DNA from: an uncultured Porphyromonadaceae bacterium
GTDB taxonomy: Bacteria > Bacteroidota > Bacteroidia > Bacteroidales > Muribaculaceae
Assembly (NCBI GenBank): GCA_947177405.1
Contig: CAMWUJ010000002.1
Coordinates: 28,206 to 92,205, forward strand
Direction: 5' to 3'
Length of the DNA stretch: 64,000 nucleotides
In this document: piece after piece, positions 15,847-23,821 of the stretch
How the letters are laid out: each line of letters opens with the position of its first letter
Position numbering within the stretch: position 1 is the stretch's first letter
Made by a program: the position numbers and the translations under genes
The notes under the pieces: model-generated
What the model saw: the letters and a program-made list of their open reading frames with translations, nothing else
The model's database searches: none
Told to the model about the DNA's origin: nothing

Positions 15847-15938
15847 CTTACTACATTTGAAAAATATCATTTTGGAAGGAAATTATAAGTTTTATTTATG
15901 ATGTATATAGAATATTGAATGTTTTTAATGATTGATTT

Positions 15939-17081
15939 ATGAGAAAACTGATATTATCTTTATTTGTTGCTTTCTTTTTTATCGCTCCGGTAGAGGGTAA
16001 AAAATATGCGTGGGAATATGATTTCAAAAGGTTGCAGAAAGAGGCAACTGCCGGTGATATGATGTCGCAATATTGGTTGGGGAAAACCTACTCTGAGGGG
16101 CGTCTTGGAGTAACTCCAGATCAGGCTAAAGCATTTGAATGGTATCTCAAGGCTGCACAACAGGGCGATGCGGATTCCCAATTGGAAGTGGCCCTGCGTT
16201 ATGAAAAGGGCAATGGTACTCTCAAAAATGAAAAGGAATTTATTTATTGGCTTGAGAAATGCGCTGATAACGATGTAGATAATACAAGCACGTTCATTGC
16301 TCGTATTAATCTTGGAAGGTTTATCGGTTTAGGCTTGAATGGTCTTGAAAAGAATCCGGAAAAGGGGATAGCTATTGTGAAAAGAGCAAGTCTTCGAAAT
16401 TATCTTTCCAGTGATGAGGTCACTTTCAGAGAGGTAGCAAAACACAATATTCTTGGAGATCTTCTTATTGAAAAGGCTAACGCCACATTTAATCCGGATG
16501 ATTATCTGGAAGCTGAAAAGGCCTATGGTCAATCGGTGAATGAACTCGACAAAAGGTGGGTTGAGGGATGCCGTAAAGACTTTCAGCATGCCTTGAACTC
16601 GATTGCTTTGGCTCGTCTTCTCTATAACACATATGCTGATAAGGATGATTATACTGTTATGATAGATGCTTTAGACAGATCAGCACGATGGGGAAATCCG
16701 AATGCTAAATATGTGCTTGGTGAATTCTATTATTTCGGAGAGTATGGATTGGAAAAAGATACATCCAAAGGTTGGAAGCTCTGGTCGGAGTGTAGAAAGA
16801 CTCATTCCAAAGCAGCATATATGATGGCCGAAGAATATTATAATCACCGTAATTATGAGAATGCCGTGAAATTCTTCACCACATTTGTAGAATCAGACTA
16901 TCCCGAATATCCGGCCAGTGACGAGGCGAAAAGCGATGCTTATCGAAAACTCTCCACCATGTATCGTTATGGACGAGGGGTAGCAGCCGATGAAAAAAAG
17001 GCTGATGATTATCTGGAAAAGGCAGCCGCCCTCGGTGATGCTGATGCCGCTCAGATTCGAAGTTGGCTTGGAGGGATGTAA
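15939..17081 (+). CDS. Exported Sel1-repeat protein
   Basis: A signal peptide (MRKLILSLFVAFFFIAPVEG) predicts export. The mature protein is built of Sel1/TPR repeats: YWLGKTYSEGRLGV with AFEWYLKAAQQGDADSQ, ALRYEKGNGT, YVLGEFYYFGEYGLEKDTS, and a last one at MYRYGRGVAADEKKADDYLEKAAALGDA. Such solenoids scaffold protein complexes. It closes the kinase cluster after a 92-bp gap. Related exported Sel1 proteins are encoded at 3581, 21451 and 23822. The partner is probably another exported component, such as the periplasmic tail of kinase 1 or the caspases; this is inference. Confidence 0.82.
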   Translation: MRKLILSLFVAFFFIAPVEGKKYAWEYDFKRLQKEATAGDMMSQYWLGKTYSEGRLGVTPDQAKAFEWYLKAAQQGDADSQLEVALRYEKGNGTLKNEKEFIYWLEKCADNDVDNTSTFIARINLGRFIGLGLNGLEKNPEKGIAIVKRASLRNYLSSDEVTFREVAKHNILGDLLIEKANATFNPDDYLEAEKAYGQSVNELDKRWVEGCRKDFQHALNSIALARLLYNTYADKDDYTVMIDALDRSARWGNPNAKYVLGEFYYFGEYGLEKDTSKGWKLWSECRKTHSKAAYMMAEEYYNHRNYENAVKFFTTFVESDYPEYPASDEAKSDAYRKLSTMYRYGRGVAADEKKADDYLEKAAALGDADAAQIRSWLGGM

Positions 17082-17187
17082 GAATAATTTAAGGTAATTA
17101 TATACAAATTTACACAATAATTTTGAAACCATAATCAAAAGGGCAAAGAAAAATGTTATCATAGTAAAGCAAACCTAAAGAAATACT

Positions 17188-18093
17188 ATGGAAACAAAAT
17201 CCTCCCTAATCAGTTTCATCCTGCAATTCCCCGATGAAGAGAGTTGTGTAAAGTATCTTGAACAAATCCGATGGGGAGAAAAGGTTGTGTCTCCGTTTGA
17301 CGCATCTTCAAAAGTGTATAAATGTGCGAACGGCAAATACAAATGCCGTAACACTGGAAAGTATTTCGATGTAAAGACAGGAACGGTATTCTCCGGCACT
17401 AAGCTTTCGCTGCGCAAATGGGTGTTCGCAATGTTCATGTTTATCTCACACAAGAGGGGCATATCCTCCTGTCAACTCGCACGTGATTTGGGTGTGACCC
17501 AAAAGACAGCTTGGAATATGCTTCACAAGATACGTGCATTCATGAAGTCCCAGAACAATCAGCAGGTGTCAGGAGACGTGGAGATAGACGAGACCTTCGT
17601 AGGAGGCAAGAACAAGAACCGCCATAAGGACAAGAAGGTGGAGAAATGTCAAGGGCGCAGTTTCAAAGACAAATCTCCAGTGTTCGGTGTGTTGCAGAGG
17701 GGTGGCAATGTTTCGGCACTGGTTGTCCCCAACACCAAAGCATCCACCTTGAAGCCTTTGATAGTAAAGATGATTAGGGAGGGGAGCAATGTGTTCACAG
17801 ATGGATGGGAATACAGTGGGCTTGAAAAATATAACCAATACTCTGTTGATCATAGCCGTTCTTTGTACGGGATGGAAATTGTGACTGATGACGGAGAGAT
17901 TGTTAATGCCTGTACTAATGGGATAGAGAATGTATGGTCGCATTTCAAGAGGATGGTGTTCGGTACACACTATAAGGTCAGCAAGGAGCATCTTCAAAAG
18001 TATCTTGATGAATTTATTTTCAGATTTAATACCCGAAAGATTAGCGAGATTGAAAGATTTGAGCTATTTTTGCAGTGTATTAATGCAGCGTAG
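17188..18093 (+). CDS. IS1595-family (ISXO2-like) transposase
   Basis: 301 residues, normal for the family. The N-terminal zinc-ribbon-like part (YKCANGKYKCRNTGKYFDVKT) recognises DNA; a helix-turn-helix region follows (GISSCQLARDLGVTQKTAWNM). The catalytic domain has DVEIDETFVGGKNKNRH, then VFTDGWEYSGL, and GIENVWSHFKRM near the C-terminus, the family's Asp/Asp/Glu-Asn-type active-site motifs. It looks intact. It lies 106 bp after the Sel1 gene in the same direction, upstream of a toxin-antitoxin pair on the other strand. Confidence 0.9.
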   Translation: METKSSLISFILQFPDEESCVKYLEQIRWGEKVVSPFDASSKVYKCANGKYKCRNTGKYFDVKTGTVFSGTKLSLRKWVFAMFMFISHKRGISSCQLARDLGVTQKTAWNMLHKIRAFMKSQNNQQVSGDVEIDETFVGGKNKNRHKDKKVEKCQGRSFKDKSPVFGVLQRGGNVSALVVPNTKASTLKPLIVKMIREGSNVFTDGWEYSGLEKYNQYSVDHSRSLYGMEIVTDDGEIVNACTNGIENVWSHFKRMVFGTHYKVSKEHLQKYLDEFIFRFNTRKISEIERFELFLQCINAA

Positions 18094-18096
18094 ATT

Positions 18097-18207
18097 ATGG
18101 CGAAGAAGAAAGAAACAAAGAAGAATTCTCCCATGGAGACCAAAGATATTGTGGTACCAAAGGAGGAACTTGATGTGTTGTTGAAGAGGATGTTAGGAAA
18201 AAAATAG
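18097..18207 (+). CDS. Very small basic protein behind the transposase (36 aa)
   Basis: An ATG three bases after the transposase stop opens a 36-residue frame: basic start MAKKKETKKNSP, then METKDIVVPKEELDVLLKRM and a short GKK end. Tight spacing and a regular charge pattern suggest a real accessory protein carried with the transposase rather than chance. No family is recognised. Confidence 0.45.
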   Translation: MAKKKETKKNSPMETKDIVVPKEELDVLLKRMLGKK

Positions 18208-18229
18208 ATTTAGCTGTCAAAGCATTTAT

Positions 18230-18670
18230 TTATTTACAAATCTTGTGGTCTCTATCTAAAAAACAGAGATAAAAGGTAGCATTCATTCTATAACCATGAA
18301 CTCTTATTTCATCATCAACCCTTAATTCAAACATCTTAATTTCGTTATCAAGAGATGATATAAATTCATTTTTACCATAATTTTCTCTTGGAATAACAGT
18401 ATATGCTAATCCTCGTTTTTCTCTTTTACTGGCAGTTTCATAGACTTGTTGCCATGTCATAGAATGCAACTGTTTGTTGAACTTCCAAAATTTGGATAAT
18501 TCAGTTTTTGTCCAATCTGAAAAACATTGATATTGAGGTTGAATATTCTTTATAGAAATAAAAACCAACTTATCGTTTCCACTTTTATCAAAAGAGTCAA
18601 CGTTTACATCTGTATTTCTAACTATATATTTCCGCTCATTGTTAGTGCGATGCTTAATTCTACTTGACAT
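18230..18670 (-). CDS. Putative toxin of a Panacea-type toxin-antitoxin pair
   Basis: 146 residues with no signal peptide or membrane helix. It is encoded second in a two-gene minus-strand operon, overlapping the Panacea-domain gene by 11 bp. The C-terminus (RVHGYRMNATFYLCFLDRDH) ends in a strand typical of small toxin-like proteins near mobile elements, but I cannot name the family securely. The assignment rests mainly on Panacea-domain proteins being known antitoxins paired with many unrelated toxins. Phe/Trp-rich helices (WTKTELSKFWKFNKQLHS) lie in the middle. The mode of action is unknown. Confidence 0.6.
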   Translation of the reverse strand: MSSRIKHRTNNERKYIVRNTDVNVDSFDKSGNDKLVFISIKNIQPQYQCFSDWTKTELSKFWKFNKQLHSMTWQQVYETASKREKRGLAYTVIPRENYGKNEFISSLDNEIKMFELRVDDEIRVHGYRMNATFYLCFLDRDHKICK

Positions 18671-19124
18671 TAACTGAATGATAATACTGATACATTAATC
18701 TTAGTGGAATAACTTTGTCTGATTTTGCATATTCTGGTAGATCACCACGCGTTTCTAACCAAGGACGTTCCTTATGTGTAAGCTGTTCCAAATAAGATGC
18801 TGAATGTTCACCATAAATATCCATAACCTCTTCCAATAGCTCCCTACTATCATTCGGCAATGTCGGGGGTGTAATTTCAACCTGTGTAATATTGATATTT
18901 GTATAACGGGGTGTGTCAGCAAATCTACTATACTGAGAGGGTACAACCGGTCCATGAGCCCATGCCTCAATATCTTCATCAAATAATGGCTCATTAAAAA
19001 TAGTATAGTGCCACGCTTGACAATAGTACAATAATTTTTGCAGTTTCAAAGGGGATATGGTATCTCCAGATTCTATATTGATTCGCGATAAAATCCAATC
19101 GGCTATTTCTTTTGCTAAGTACAT
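18660..19124 (-). CDS. Panacea (DUF4065, SocA-like) antitoxin
   Basis: The Panacea/DUF4065 hallmarks are clear: AKEIADWILSRIN, SPLKLQKLLYYCQAWHYTIF, EPLFDEDIEAWAHGPVVPS, and the C-terminal LTHKERPWLETRG. The frame continues upstream to 19214, but that extension is hydrophobic and would cross the promoter; the ATG at 19124 (MYLAKEIAD) starts at the domain and lies 18 bp after a good -7 box. It is the first gene of a two-gene operon with the putative toxin. The domain neutralises diverse toxins and can also repress its own operon. Confidence 0.82.
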   Translation of the reverse strand: MYLAKEIADWILSRINIESGDTISPLKLQKLLYYCQAWHYTIFNEPLFDEDIEAWAHGPVVPSQYSRFADTPRYTNINITQVEITPPTLPNDSRELLEEVMDIYGEHSASYLEQLTHKERPWLETRGDLPEYAKSDKVIPLRLMYQYYHSVNVK

Positions 19125-19142
19125 ACCATCCAATTTTATTTG

Positions 19143-19174
19143 CAAATATAACAAATTTGAACAAAATAAACAAC
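19143..19174 (-). promoter_or_regulatory. Promoter of the Panacea toxin-antitoxin operon
   Basis: On the minus strand: GTTG (19171-19174), 20 bases, TATATTTG (19143-19150). The predicted start lies only a few bases before the ATG at 19124, giving a nearly leaderless transcript. Confidence 0.7.
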
Positions 19175-19243
19175 TGATAATCAAAAACAATTTTGCTAAC
19201 ATTAACATTACCAAATAATTATTTGAATTTTTTCTTTAAAATA

Positions 19244-19275
19244 TTTGAATATTTAGATTATTTATCCTAATTTTG
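19244..19275 (+). promoter_or_regulatory. Promoter of the long leader and secreted-protein gene
   Basis: TTTG (19244-19247), 20 bases, TAATTTTG (19268-19275), an exact consensus match nearly 290 bp before the next start codon. It is divergent from the toxin-antitoxin promoter. Confidence 0.8.
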
Positions 19276-19279
19276 CACT

Positions 19280-19562
19280 TGAAAGTCGAGAGAGACTTTT
19301 TACATCTTGTTAATGAATAGCGTTTGATGCTATTGTACCCGGTTCAGAAAACTGCCAATTTTCATACACAACGGGGACAATGCACTGAACGCCCACAATA
19401 CCTCCATGCCTTATGGCGTGGTTGATTGGTGGGCTTAGTGTCTTTGTATGTTGTGTGGGTATGGCAGTGCCTCTGAATCGTACAGGATGCAAAAGCCCAC
19501 CACTATTGTTTGGTGGTGGCAATAACTTCGGCAATATTGCAACATAACCAAATAAAAGAGAG
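19280..19562 (+). promoter_or_regulatory. ~280-nt structured leader RNA
   Basis: Between the promoter at 19244-19275 and the ATG at 19563 lies a long GC-richer stretch that stands out from the AT-rich surroundings. It contains several complementary segments (GCCCACCA/TGGTGGGC type, CCACAC/GTGTGG type, and a repeated TTTGGTGGTGG/CCACCAC). An antisense frame (19310-19534) resembles short 'hypothetical proteins' I associate with Bacteroides mobile elements and is best read as a shadow of a conserved leader. A regulatory or attenuator role is likely, ligand unknown. Confidence 0.5.
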
Positions 19563-20132
19563 ATGAGACATTTTAAAATTTTCCTGTTTCTAACAGGATT
19601 CTTGCTTTTAACCTTAGCTTCTCCTATATCATCAAAAGCTCAGGATATGGAGAAAACCGTTATCATAACAAAGAAGTGGGGAGGGTCGGTGCATTCACGC
19701 ATAGTTATGTATGCACTATCAGTTACCGAATCCTACAACTCAGACTTGACAATCGACAACTACAGGTTCCTATTTTCTGCCCAGAATGACAAATATGAAC
19801 TAATTCAAGATTTGTTTGTCGTAGCAGGCGGAAGCGCACAAGAGGTTTTTAATTTTACGAAATGGGTTCTTAGCTTTATTGATACATGCCAAGTAGAAAA
19901 CCTTAAGGTGCCTATTGAGGATTTTAATGTGCCAGTTACAATTGAATATAGAAATTTTGGGATTATGGGTAAAAAATACTATATTCAAAATGGATCTAAA
20001 TACCACTGTTTTAAGAAATCTGACTTTGAGAAAATCCAAAAGGAACTATTAAAGTATTGTAAGGAACACGGGATTGATGTTGATACAAAAGTAGATGTTG
20101 AAGTGAATCCATCACTTGCTAAAAAACAGTAA
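19563..20132 (+). CDS. Small exported protein of unknown function
   Basis: A signal peptide (MRHFKIFLFLTGFLLLTLA, cleavage near SSKAQD) predicts export of a ~160-residue mature protein. No family is recognised. It has alternating strands (TVIITKKWGGSVHSRIVMYA, VTIEYRNFGIMGKKYYI) and a helical C-terminus ending in Lys/Gln. It lies behind a long structured leader with its own consensus promoter and has a strong terminator 18 bp after the stop, so it is a single-gene unit. Context (transposase, toxin-antitoxin, small orphan genes) suggests mobile-element cargo. Confidence 0.65.
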   Translation: MRHFKIFLFLTGFLLLTLASPISSKAQDMEKTVIITKKWGGSVHSRIVMYALSVTESYNSDLTIDNYRFLFSAQNDKYELIQDLFVVAGGSAQEVFNFTKWVLSFIDTCQVENLKVPIEDFNVPVTIEYRNFGIMGKKYYIQNGSKYHCFKKSDFEKIQKELLKYCKEHGIDVDTKVDVEVNPSLAKKQ

Positions 20133-20149
20133 TTTTCTTTTTTTACAAT

Positions 20150-20182
20150 AAGGGATAGAGTATTCGCACTACTCTATCCCTT
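20150..20182. terminator. Terminator after the secreted-protein gene
   Basis: AAGGGATAGAGTA pairs perfectly (13 bp) with TACTCTATCCCTT around a 7-nt loop, 18 bp after the stop at 20132. Confidence 0.8.
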
Positions 20183-20248
20183 CTCCTAATGAAACCAAGC
20201 GTGACTGGGTAGGTGTCACGCATTAGTCAAATCAAAAATATAAACAAT

Positions 20249-20458
20249 ATGAGTGATCTAAAAGTAGGCGATGTCGTTAGACTAAAATCCGATGAAAACG
20301 GAGTTAAAATGACAGTCGCATCTGTAAACAATGGAGAGATACAATGTATCTACTTCAATGAGTCGGAACAGAAAGTTGTCATGACAATGGCTATGCCAGA
20401 AGAGGTTGTCACTTTAACGAACAATACAACAAAGGCAGAAAAGGATTTTTATAGATAA
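20249..20458 (+). CDS. DUF2158 (YodC-like) small protein
   Basis: 69 residues starting MSDLKVGDVVRLKSDENGVKMTV, the signature of the DUF2158/YodC-like family, with an SH3-like beta-barrel pattern and a shortened 'IQCIYFNES' strand. The ATG at 20249 is used; a GTG at 20213 would add 12 residues overlapping a leader. Its function is unknown; such proteins are common in mobile-element and phage cargo. It is followed 15 bp later by another small gene. Confidence 0.65.
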   Translation: MSDLKVGDVVRLKSDENGVKMTVASVNNGEIQCIYFNESEQKVVMTMAMPEEVVTLTNNTTKAEKDFYR

Positions 20459-20473
20459 ACTAAAACTATTGCC

Positions 20474-20710
20474 ATGACTCCTTATTTCAGCATTAGTCCA
20501 ATTACAGGCAAACGCTCCAGTGTTCAAGGGTATGAGTATGGTGAAGACTATATTAACATTTGTTTTTCAAATGGAAGTGTCTATACCTACACTCTTGAAT
20601 CTTCTGGCGAAGGCCATCTTTCAACATTGAAAAGTCTTGCAGATGCGCAAAGTGGTTTGAATACTTACCTGACGAAATTCAAGCCACCTCACGCTTCCAA
20701 AACTCGTTAA
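20474..20710 (+). CDS. Small KTSC-like protein
   Basis: 78 residues. The central 'YINICFSNGSVYTYTLES' resembles the KTSC domain core (a hydrophobic strand, then GSVYxY). A soluble helix (GHLSTLKSLADAQSGLNTYL) follows. The function is unknown. Its end overlaps the convergent gene at 20707-20958 by 4 bp. Confidence 0.5.
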   Translation: MTPYFSISPITGKRSSVQGYEYGEDYINICFSNGSVYTYTLESSGEGHLSTLKSLADAQSGLNTYLTKFKPPHASKTR

Positions 20711-20958
20711 TCGAAGACCATTAGTTCTTCATTCTCTTCAAACGGACCTATTCTTTCGAAACGGGATAGGTCTTTTTGCGTGATATTGTGGATATATCCA
20801 CCACCACCTATTGCTTCTACCTGTGGGAATCTTGGATTCCAATATATGCGGTAGTAATCCTCTCCGTCATATATCACATCATCTTCATAGATTCTATGTC
20901 CATTCTTGTCAACCAAGTCAGAAGGGAAATCAGAAGCTACCATTTTTATATCTTTCAT
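20707..20958 (-). CDS. Small YopX-like protein
   Basis: On the minus strand, 83 residues from the ATG at 20958 (an upstream ATG at 21000 would add 14 basic residues). The pattern 'DKNGHRIYEDDVIYDGEDYYRI' resembles YopX-like phage/plasmid proteins (GxxIYEGDIV). There is no signal peptide or membrane helix. It is probably mobile-element cargo of unknown role. Confidence 0.5.
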   Translation of the reverse strand: MKDIKMVASDFPSDLVDKNGHRIYEDDVIYDGEDYYRIYWNPRFPQVEAIGGGGYIHNITQKDLSRFERIGPFEENEELMVFD

Positions 20959-21108
20959 TTTAATCTCGCTCTTTTTCGTTATCTTTGTACTACCGAACAA
21001 TCGGTGTAGGTTTGTATATAATTGCCTAATTTAATTCCCCGTTAGAATAATTCATATCATGGAACATGTAGTCTCATGTATCAATAATATAATTAAATAG
21101 TACTACAC

Positions 21109-21399
21109 ATGAGTGTTTTGAATTGGATATCCGGCATTTTGATGGCAATAGCATTGATTCTTCCTTCGATTTTATCGGGTTGGTATAAAAAGATTAATAT
21201 CTTTTTAGTGGGAGTAGCGTTTTTCATTCTGCTATATATCCCTTTGGCTATTAAGGTTTTCTTCTTTACCCCTGATAATGGTGGATATGATCACGAATTA
21301 TTGATATGGCAGATATTCATTATAGGACTCCTTAAAATTTTCTTGTCATTCTTAATAGGTTGTCTAATCATGGCGATAGGGAATAAGAGAATAAAATAA
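21109..21399 (+). CDS. Small membrane protein, three transmembrane helices
   Basis: 96 residues with hydrophobic helices at ~5-24, ~30-51 and ~66-90 and a basic C-terminus (GNKRIK). No family is recognised. It lies 51 bp before the Sel1 gene at 21451 in the same direction, so the two may be co-transcribed. A TAnnTTTG box (TATCTTTG, 20980-20987) without a clear -33 is a possible promoter. Confidence 0.6.
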   Translation: MSVLNWISGILMAIALILPSILSGWYKKINIFLVGVAFFILLYIPLAIKVFFFTPDNGGYDHELLIWQIFIIGLLKIFLSFLIGCLIMAIGNKRIK

Positions 21400-21450
21400 A
21401 AGCTATCAATTCCTAAATTATAACTACTTAAACCATTGAAGAAAATAAGA

Positions 21451-23028
21451 ATGAAAAAAATATGGAATTCTATATTTCTCCTTTTTGTTTTTTTCCTGAC
21501 ATTCCTTAACAATGGAATTCTTTTTGCTTCCCAAAATGAAAGCAAGGAATTAACCAAAGCCTTGGAGTATCTTGAAAAATATAATAAAACCGGGGATAGT
21601 GGATACCGCAGACTCTTCCAAGAATACTTGTCAGATGCTGCTGAAAATCGAGACTCGAAAGCGGAATATCTTTATTATCAATTTTCAAAACATCGTCCAT
21701 ACAATGGAGAGGTATATGAAGATATCCGTTTATCCGATTCTTTAGCCTATGTTTATCTGGAACGGGCTGCCGTTAGAGATTATCTTCCTGCACTTGGTGA
21801 AATGGGGCACTTATATTCTCAAGGCGTGTATAATGGGTATCATGATATAAAGAAAAATCGAAATCTTGGATTTGATTGTCTCAAACGGGCAGAAAGCCTA
21901 AATGATCCTGATATTCATCTTGCATTGGCACACCATTATATCGGTCAATCAGATAGTATTACAAATGGTTTAGCAAATGCTGATGCAGAATTGATCAAAG
22001 TAGAGAAATTTGGTAATAAAAAATATTTTTGGCCTGTATTGAAGGCAAAAGCTAATATAGCCTTTCTCAAAGATGATTTCAAGACAGCATCAGGTCTTTA
22101 TAAAAAGTGGCTTGAAAAGTCAGATCAGGAGATAAGGAAAGCTTTTCAGGGTAAATGGATGAAAATGGATGAAAATTTTGTAGCTCCCGATTATGATGAT
22201 CTTGCTATGGCTGCCGGATCATTTATGGAAAGTGGAGACATTCAGTTGTTAACTATGGTTACAACAGGAAACGATGTAGTGTTGAATTCAAGAAATTATG
22301 ATGAACCAAAAATAAAGATGGATCTTTCAATCTGGGATTCTTCTGATCAAGGGAAGATAAACTTGCATATTATGGAGATTGTAAATGACTATTTTGTAAG
22401 AGGTAACAGGGTAAAGGGAAACAGGTTGAAGAAATACTCATTTTTACCCACTCTCTATTCATATAGTGAGGCGTTTCCTTCCGGCTTTTATCTTGATATG
22501 TCTCGATATTATAAAAAGACAGGAAATTATAATATGGAGAAGGAGGTTTTGAAAAAGGGATCTGAAAAAGGAAATCGCAATTGCTCTTTGATATTGGCTT
22601 CACGGTACTTTTATGGAAGTGATGATTATCCAAAGGATTTAGATTCATGCTATGAATATTTAGGTAGAATCGAAAGTGATATGCTTTCCAATAAGTCTAT
22701 GTCCGGGGAAATTGCAGCGAAAGCAGCTTACCTATTATCGAAAATATATTATACTTCAGACTTTTCTCATCATGATTATAAGAAAGCCGTATCATATGCC
22801 AATAGGTTCCGGAATGTAAAAGGATTTTCAAATCAGTCTCGTGCTCTTAGCGATATTTATCGACTTTTATCGAATTGCTATCGGTTTGGAAGGGGAGTGG
22901 AGATTGATGAGAAGTTGGCTGATGAATACCTGAGTCACGCCTCCGAGGAAGGTGACCCCGATGCCAAGGAGATAGTGGAATGGTTCTATGGGGAGAAGAA
23001 AATGGTGGATTCATCCAATAATCCCTAA
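21451..23028 (+). CDS. Large exported Sel1/TPR-repeat protein
   Basis: A signal peptide (MKKIWNSIFLLFVFFLTFL, from the ATG at 21451; a TTG at 21436 is less likely) predicts export. About 500 residues of Sel1-like repeats follow: AYVYLERAAVRDYLPALGEMG, LALAHHYIGQS, LILASRYFYGSDDYPKDLD, and the end CYRFGRGVEIDEKLADEYLSHASEEGD. That last repeat is very like the last repeat of the gene at 15939 (YRYGRGVAADEKKADDYLEKAAALGD), so the two genes are paralogous. It begins the second lobe of the kinase/Sel1 region. Confidence 0.78.
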   Translation: MKKIWNSIFLLFVFFLTFLNNGILFASQNESKELTKALEYLEKYNKTGDSGYRRLFQEYLSDAAENRDSKAEYLYYQFSKHRPYNGEVYEDIRLSDSLAYVYLERAAVRDYLPALGEMGHLYSQGVYNGYHDIKKNRNLGFDCLKRAESLNDPDIHLALAHHYIGQSDSITNGLANADAELIKVEKFGNKKYFWPVLKAKANIAFLKDDFKTASGLYKKWLEKSDQEIRKAFQGKWMKMDENFVAPDYDDLAMAAGSFMESGDIQLLTMVTTGNDVVLNSRNYDEPKIKMDLSIWDSSDQGKINLHIMEIVNDYFVRGNRVKGNRLKKYSFLPTLYSYSEAFPSGFYLDMSRYYKKTGNYNMEKEVLKKGSEKGNRNCSLILASRYFYGSDDYPKDLDSCYEYLGRIESDMLSNKSMSGEIAAKAAYLLSKIYYTSDFSHHDYKKAVSYANRFRNVKGFSNQSRALSDIYRLLSNCYRFGRGVEIDEKLADEYLSHASEEGDPDAKEIVEWFYGEKKMVDSSNNP

Positions 23029-23053
23029 GATTCACACAAGAAAGGAATGTTTT

Positions 23054-23085
23054 CTTGCAGATTGAAAAATAGATTATTAACTTCG
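23054..23085 (+). promoter_or_regulatory. Promoter of the second acidic-protein gene
   Basis: CTTG (23054-23057), 20 bases, TAACTTCG (23078-23085): correct spacing and one mismatch in each box. It lies 45 bp before the ATG at 23131. Confidence 0.55.
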
Positions 23086-23130
23086 CGATATAAAGATAAA
23101 CGAAATATAAACTTTTAAATTCTGATATAT

Positions 23131-23814
23131 ATGGAGACTAAAACTATCAACTCCGTTTCCGGAGGGGAAAAGAAGGAAAATAAGAATGGGAAAGGGAAAA
23201 ATGTTGCTATGGAGGGTGCTAAGGTAGCAGGAGCCGCAGTCGTAGGAGCAGGAGCTGCATTTGCCGCTTCAGCAGCTTTCTCTTCCCCTGATGATGTCCA
23301 GGAGGAAATCGTTGCTCCAACCGATGAAGAGAATGTTGTCGGCAATGGAGAAGAGAATCAAGTGGAAGAGGAGAAACCCAAAGCTGATGCCCCGAAAGAG
23401 GAGGTGAATCCCGATGAGATAGTGATCTCTCATGAACAGGTAGAGGAGATATTAGGCCCACAGGATATCGCCGTAGTGGAGGTGGAACCGGTGGAGGGAG
23501 AACCATCAATCACTCCGGGTGAAGATGTCATAGCAGTAGTGACACCCACAGATCCTTCTGAAATCATTGATCCGGGATCCATAATTGAAATAGATCCAAC
23601 AACTATTGAAATTCCGGAAGAGAATATCGTAATGGTAGATGTTGATCCGGAGAATATTTTAGATCCCGAAGATATTATTATTGATGGTCTTCCCCAGGAT
23701 CCTGGTCCCGGTGCGGAGATTCCTGAAATTGATGATCCTACATTCTTTTCCGCTGAGATTGATGATACTGCATTCGAATCTGCTGAGTATATTGCTCCGG
23801 ATGACATAATCTGA
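23131..23814 (+). CDS. Acidic single-pass membrane protein (paralogous design to the 10161 gene)
   Basis: A Lys/Gly-rich start (GGEKKENKNGKGKN) precedes an Ala/Val/Gly hydrophobic segment (~residues 30-50, AGAAVVGAGAAFAASAAF) and an acidic tail with repeated Pro/Asp/Glu/Ile strings (PDDVQEEIV, PDEIVISHEQVEEI, PGEDVIAVV, DPEDIIID). It shares architecture and short motifs with the protein encoded at 10161. Many Thr/Ser residues lie in acidic surroundings, making it a plausible kinase substrate or FHA ligand. It is followed 8 bp later by a Sel1 gene. The function is unknown. Confidence 0.6.
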   Translation: METKTINSVSGGEKKENKNGKGKNVAMEGAKVAGAAVVGAGAAFAASAAFSSPDDVQEEIVAPTDEENVVGNGEENQVEEEKPKADAPKEEVNPDEIVISHEQVEEILGPQDIAVVEVEPVEGEPSITPGEDVIAVVTPTDPSEIIDPGSIIEIDPTTIEIPEENIVMVDVDPENILDPEDIIIDGLPQDPGPGAEIPEIDDPTFFSAEIDDTAFESAEYIAPDDII

Positions 23815-23821
23815 TACGGCG

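Larger units (their letters stand above)
17188..18207 (+). mobile_element. IS1595-type insertion (boundaries not resolved)
   Basis: Spans the transposase gene and the tiny gene behind it. No convincing terminal inverted repeats or target duplication were found by eye in 17082-17187 or 18208-18260, so the true ends may lie slightly outside or be eroded. It sits between the two lobes of the kinase/Sel1 region. Confidence 0.5.

Noticed and set aside
17082..18260. Clear terminal inverted repeats of the IS1595 element
   Set aside because: No pair of matching ends could be found by eye on either side of the transposase.
19310..19534. 74-codon minus-strand frame in the structured leader
   Set aside because: It lies antisense within a probable leader RNA of the 19563 gene; the recurring database proteins of this kind look like artefacts of a conserved RNA.
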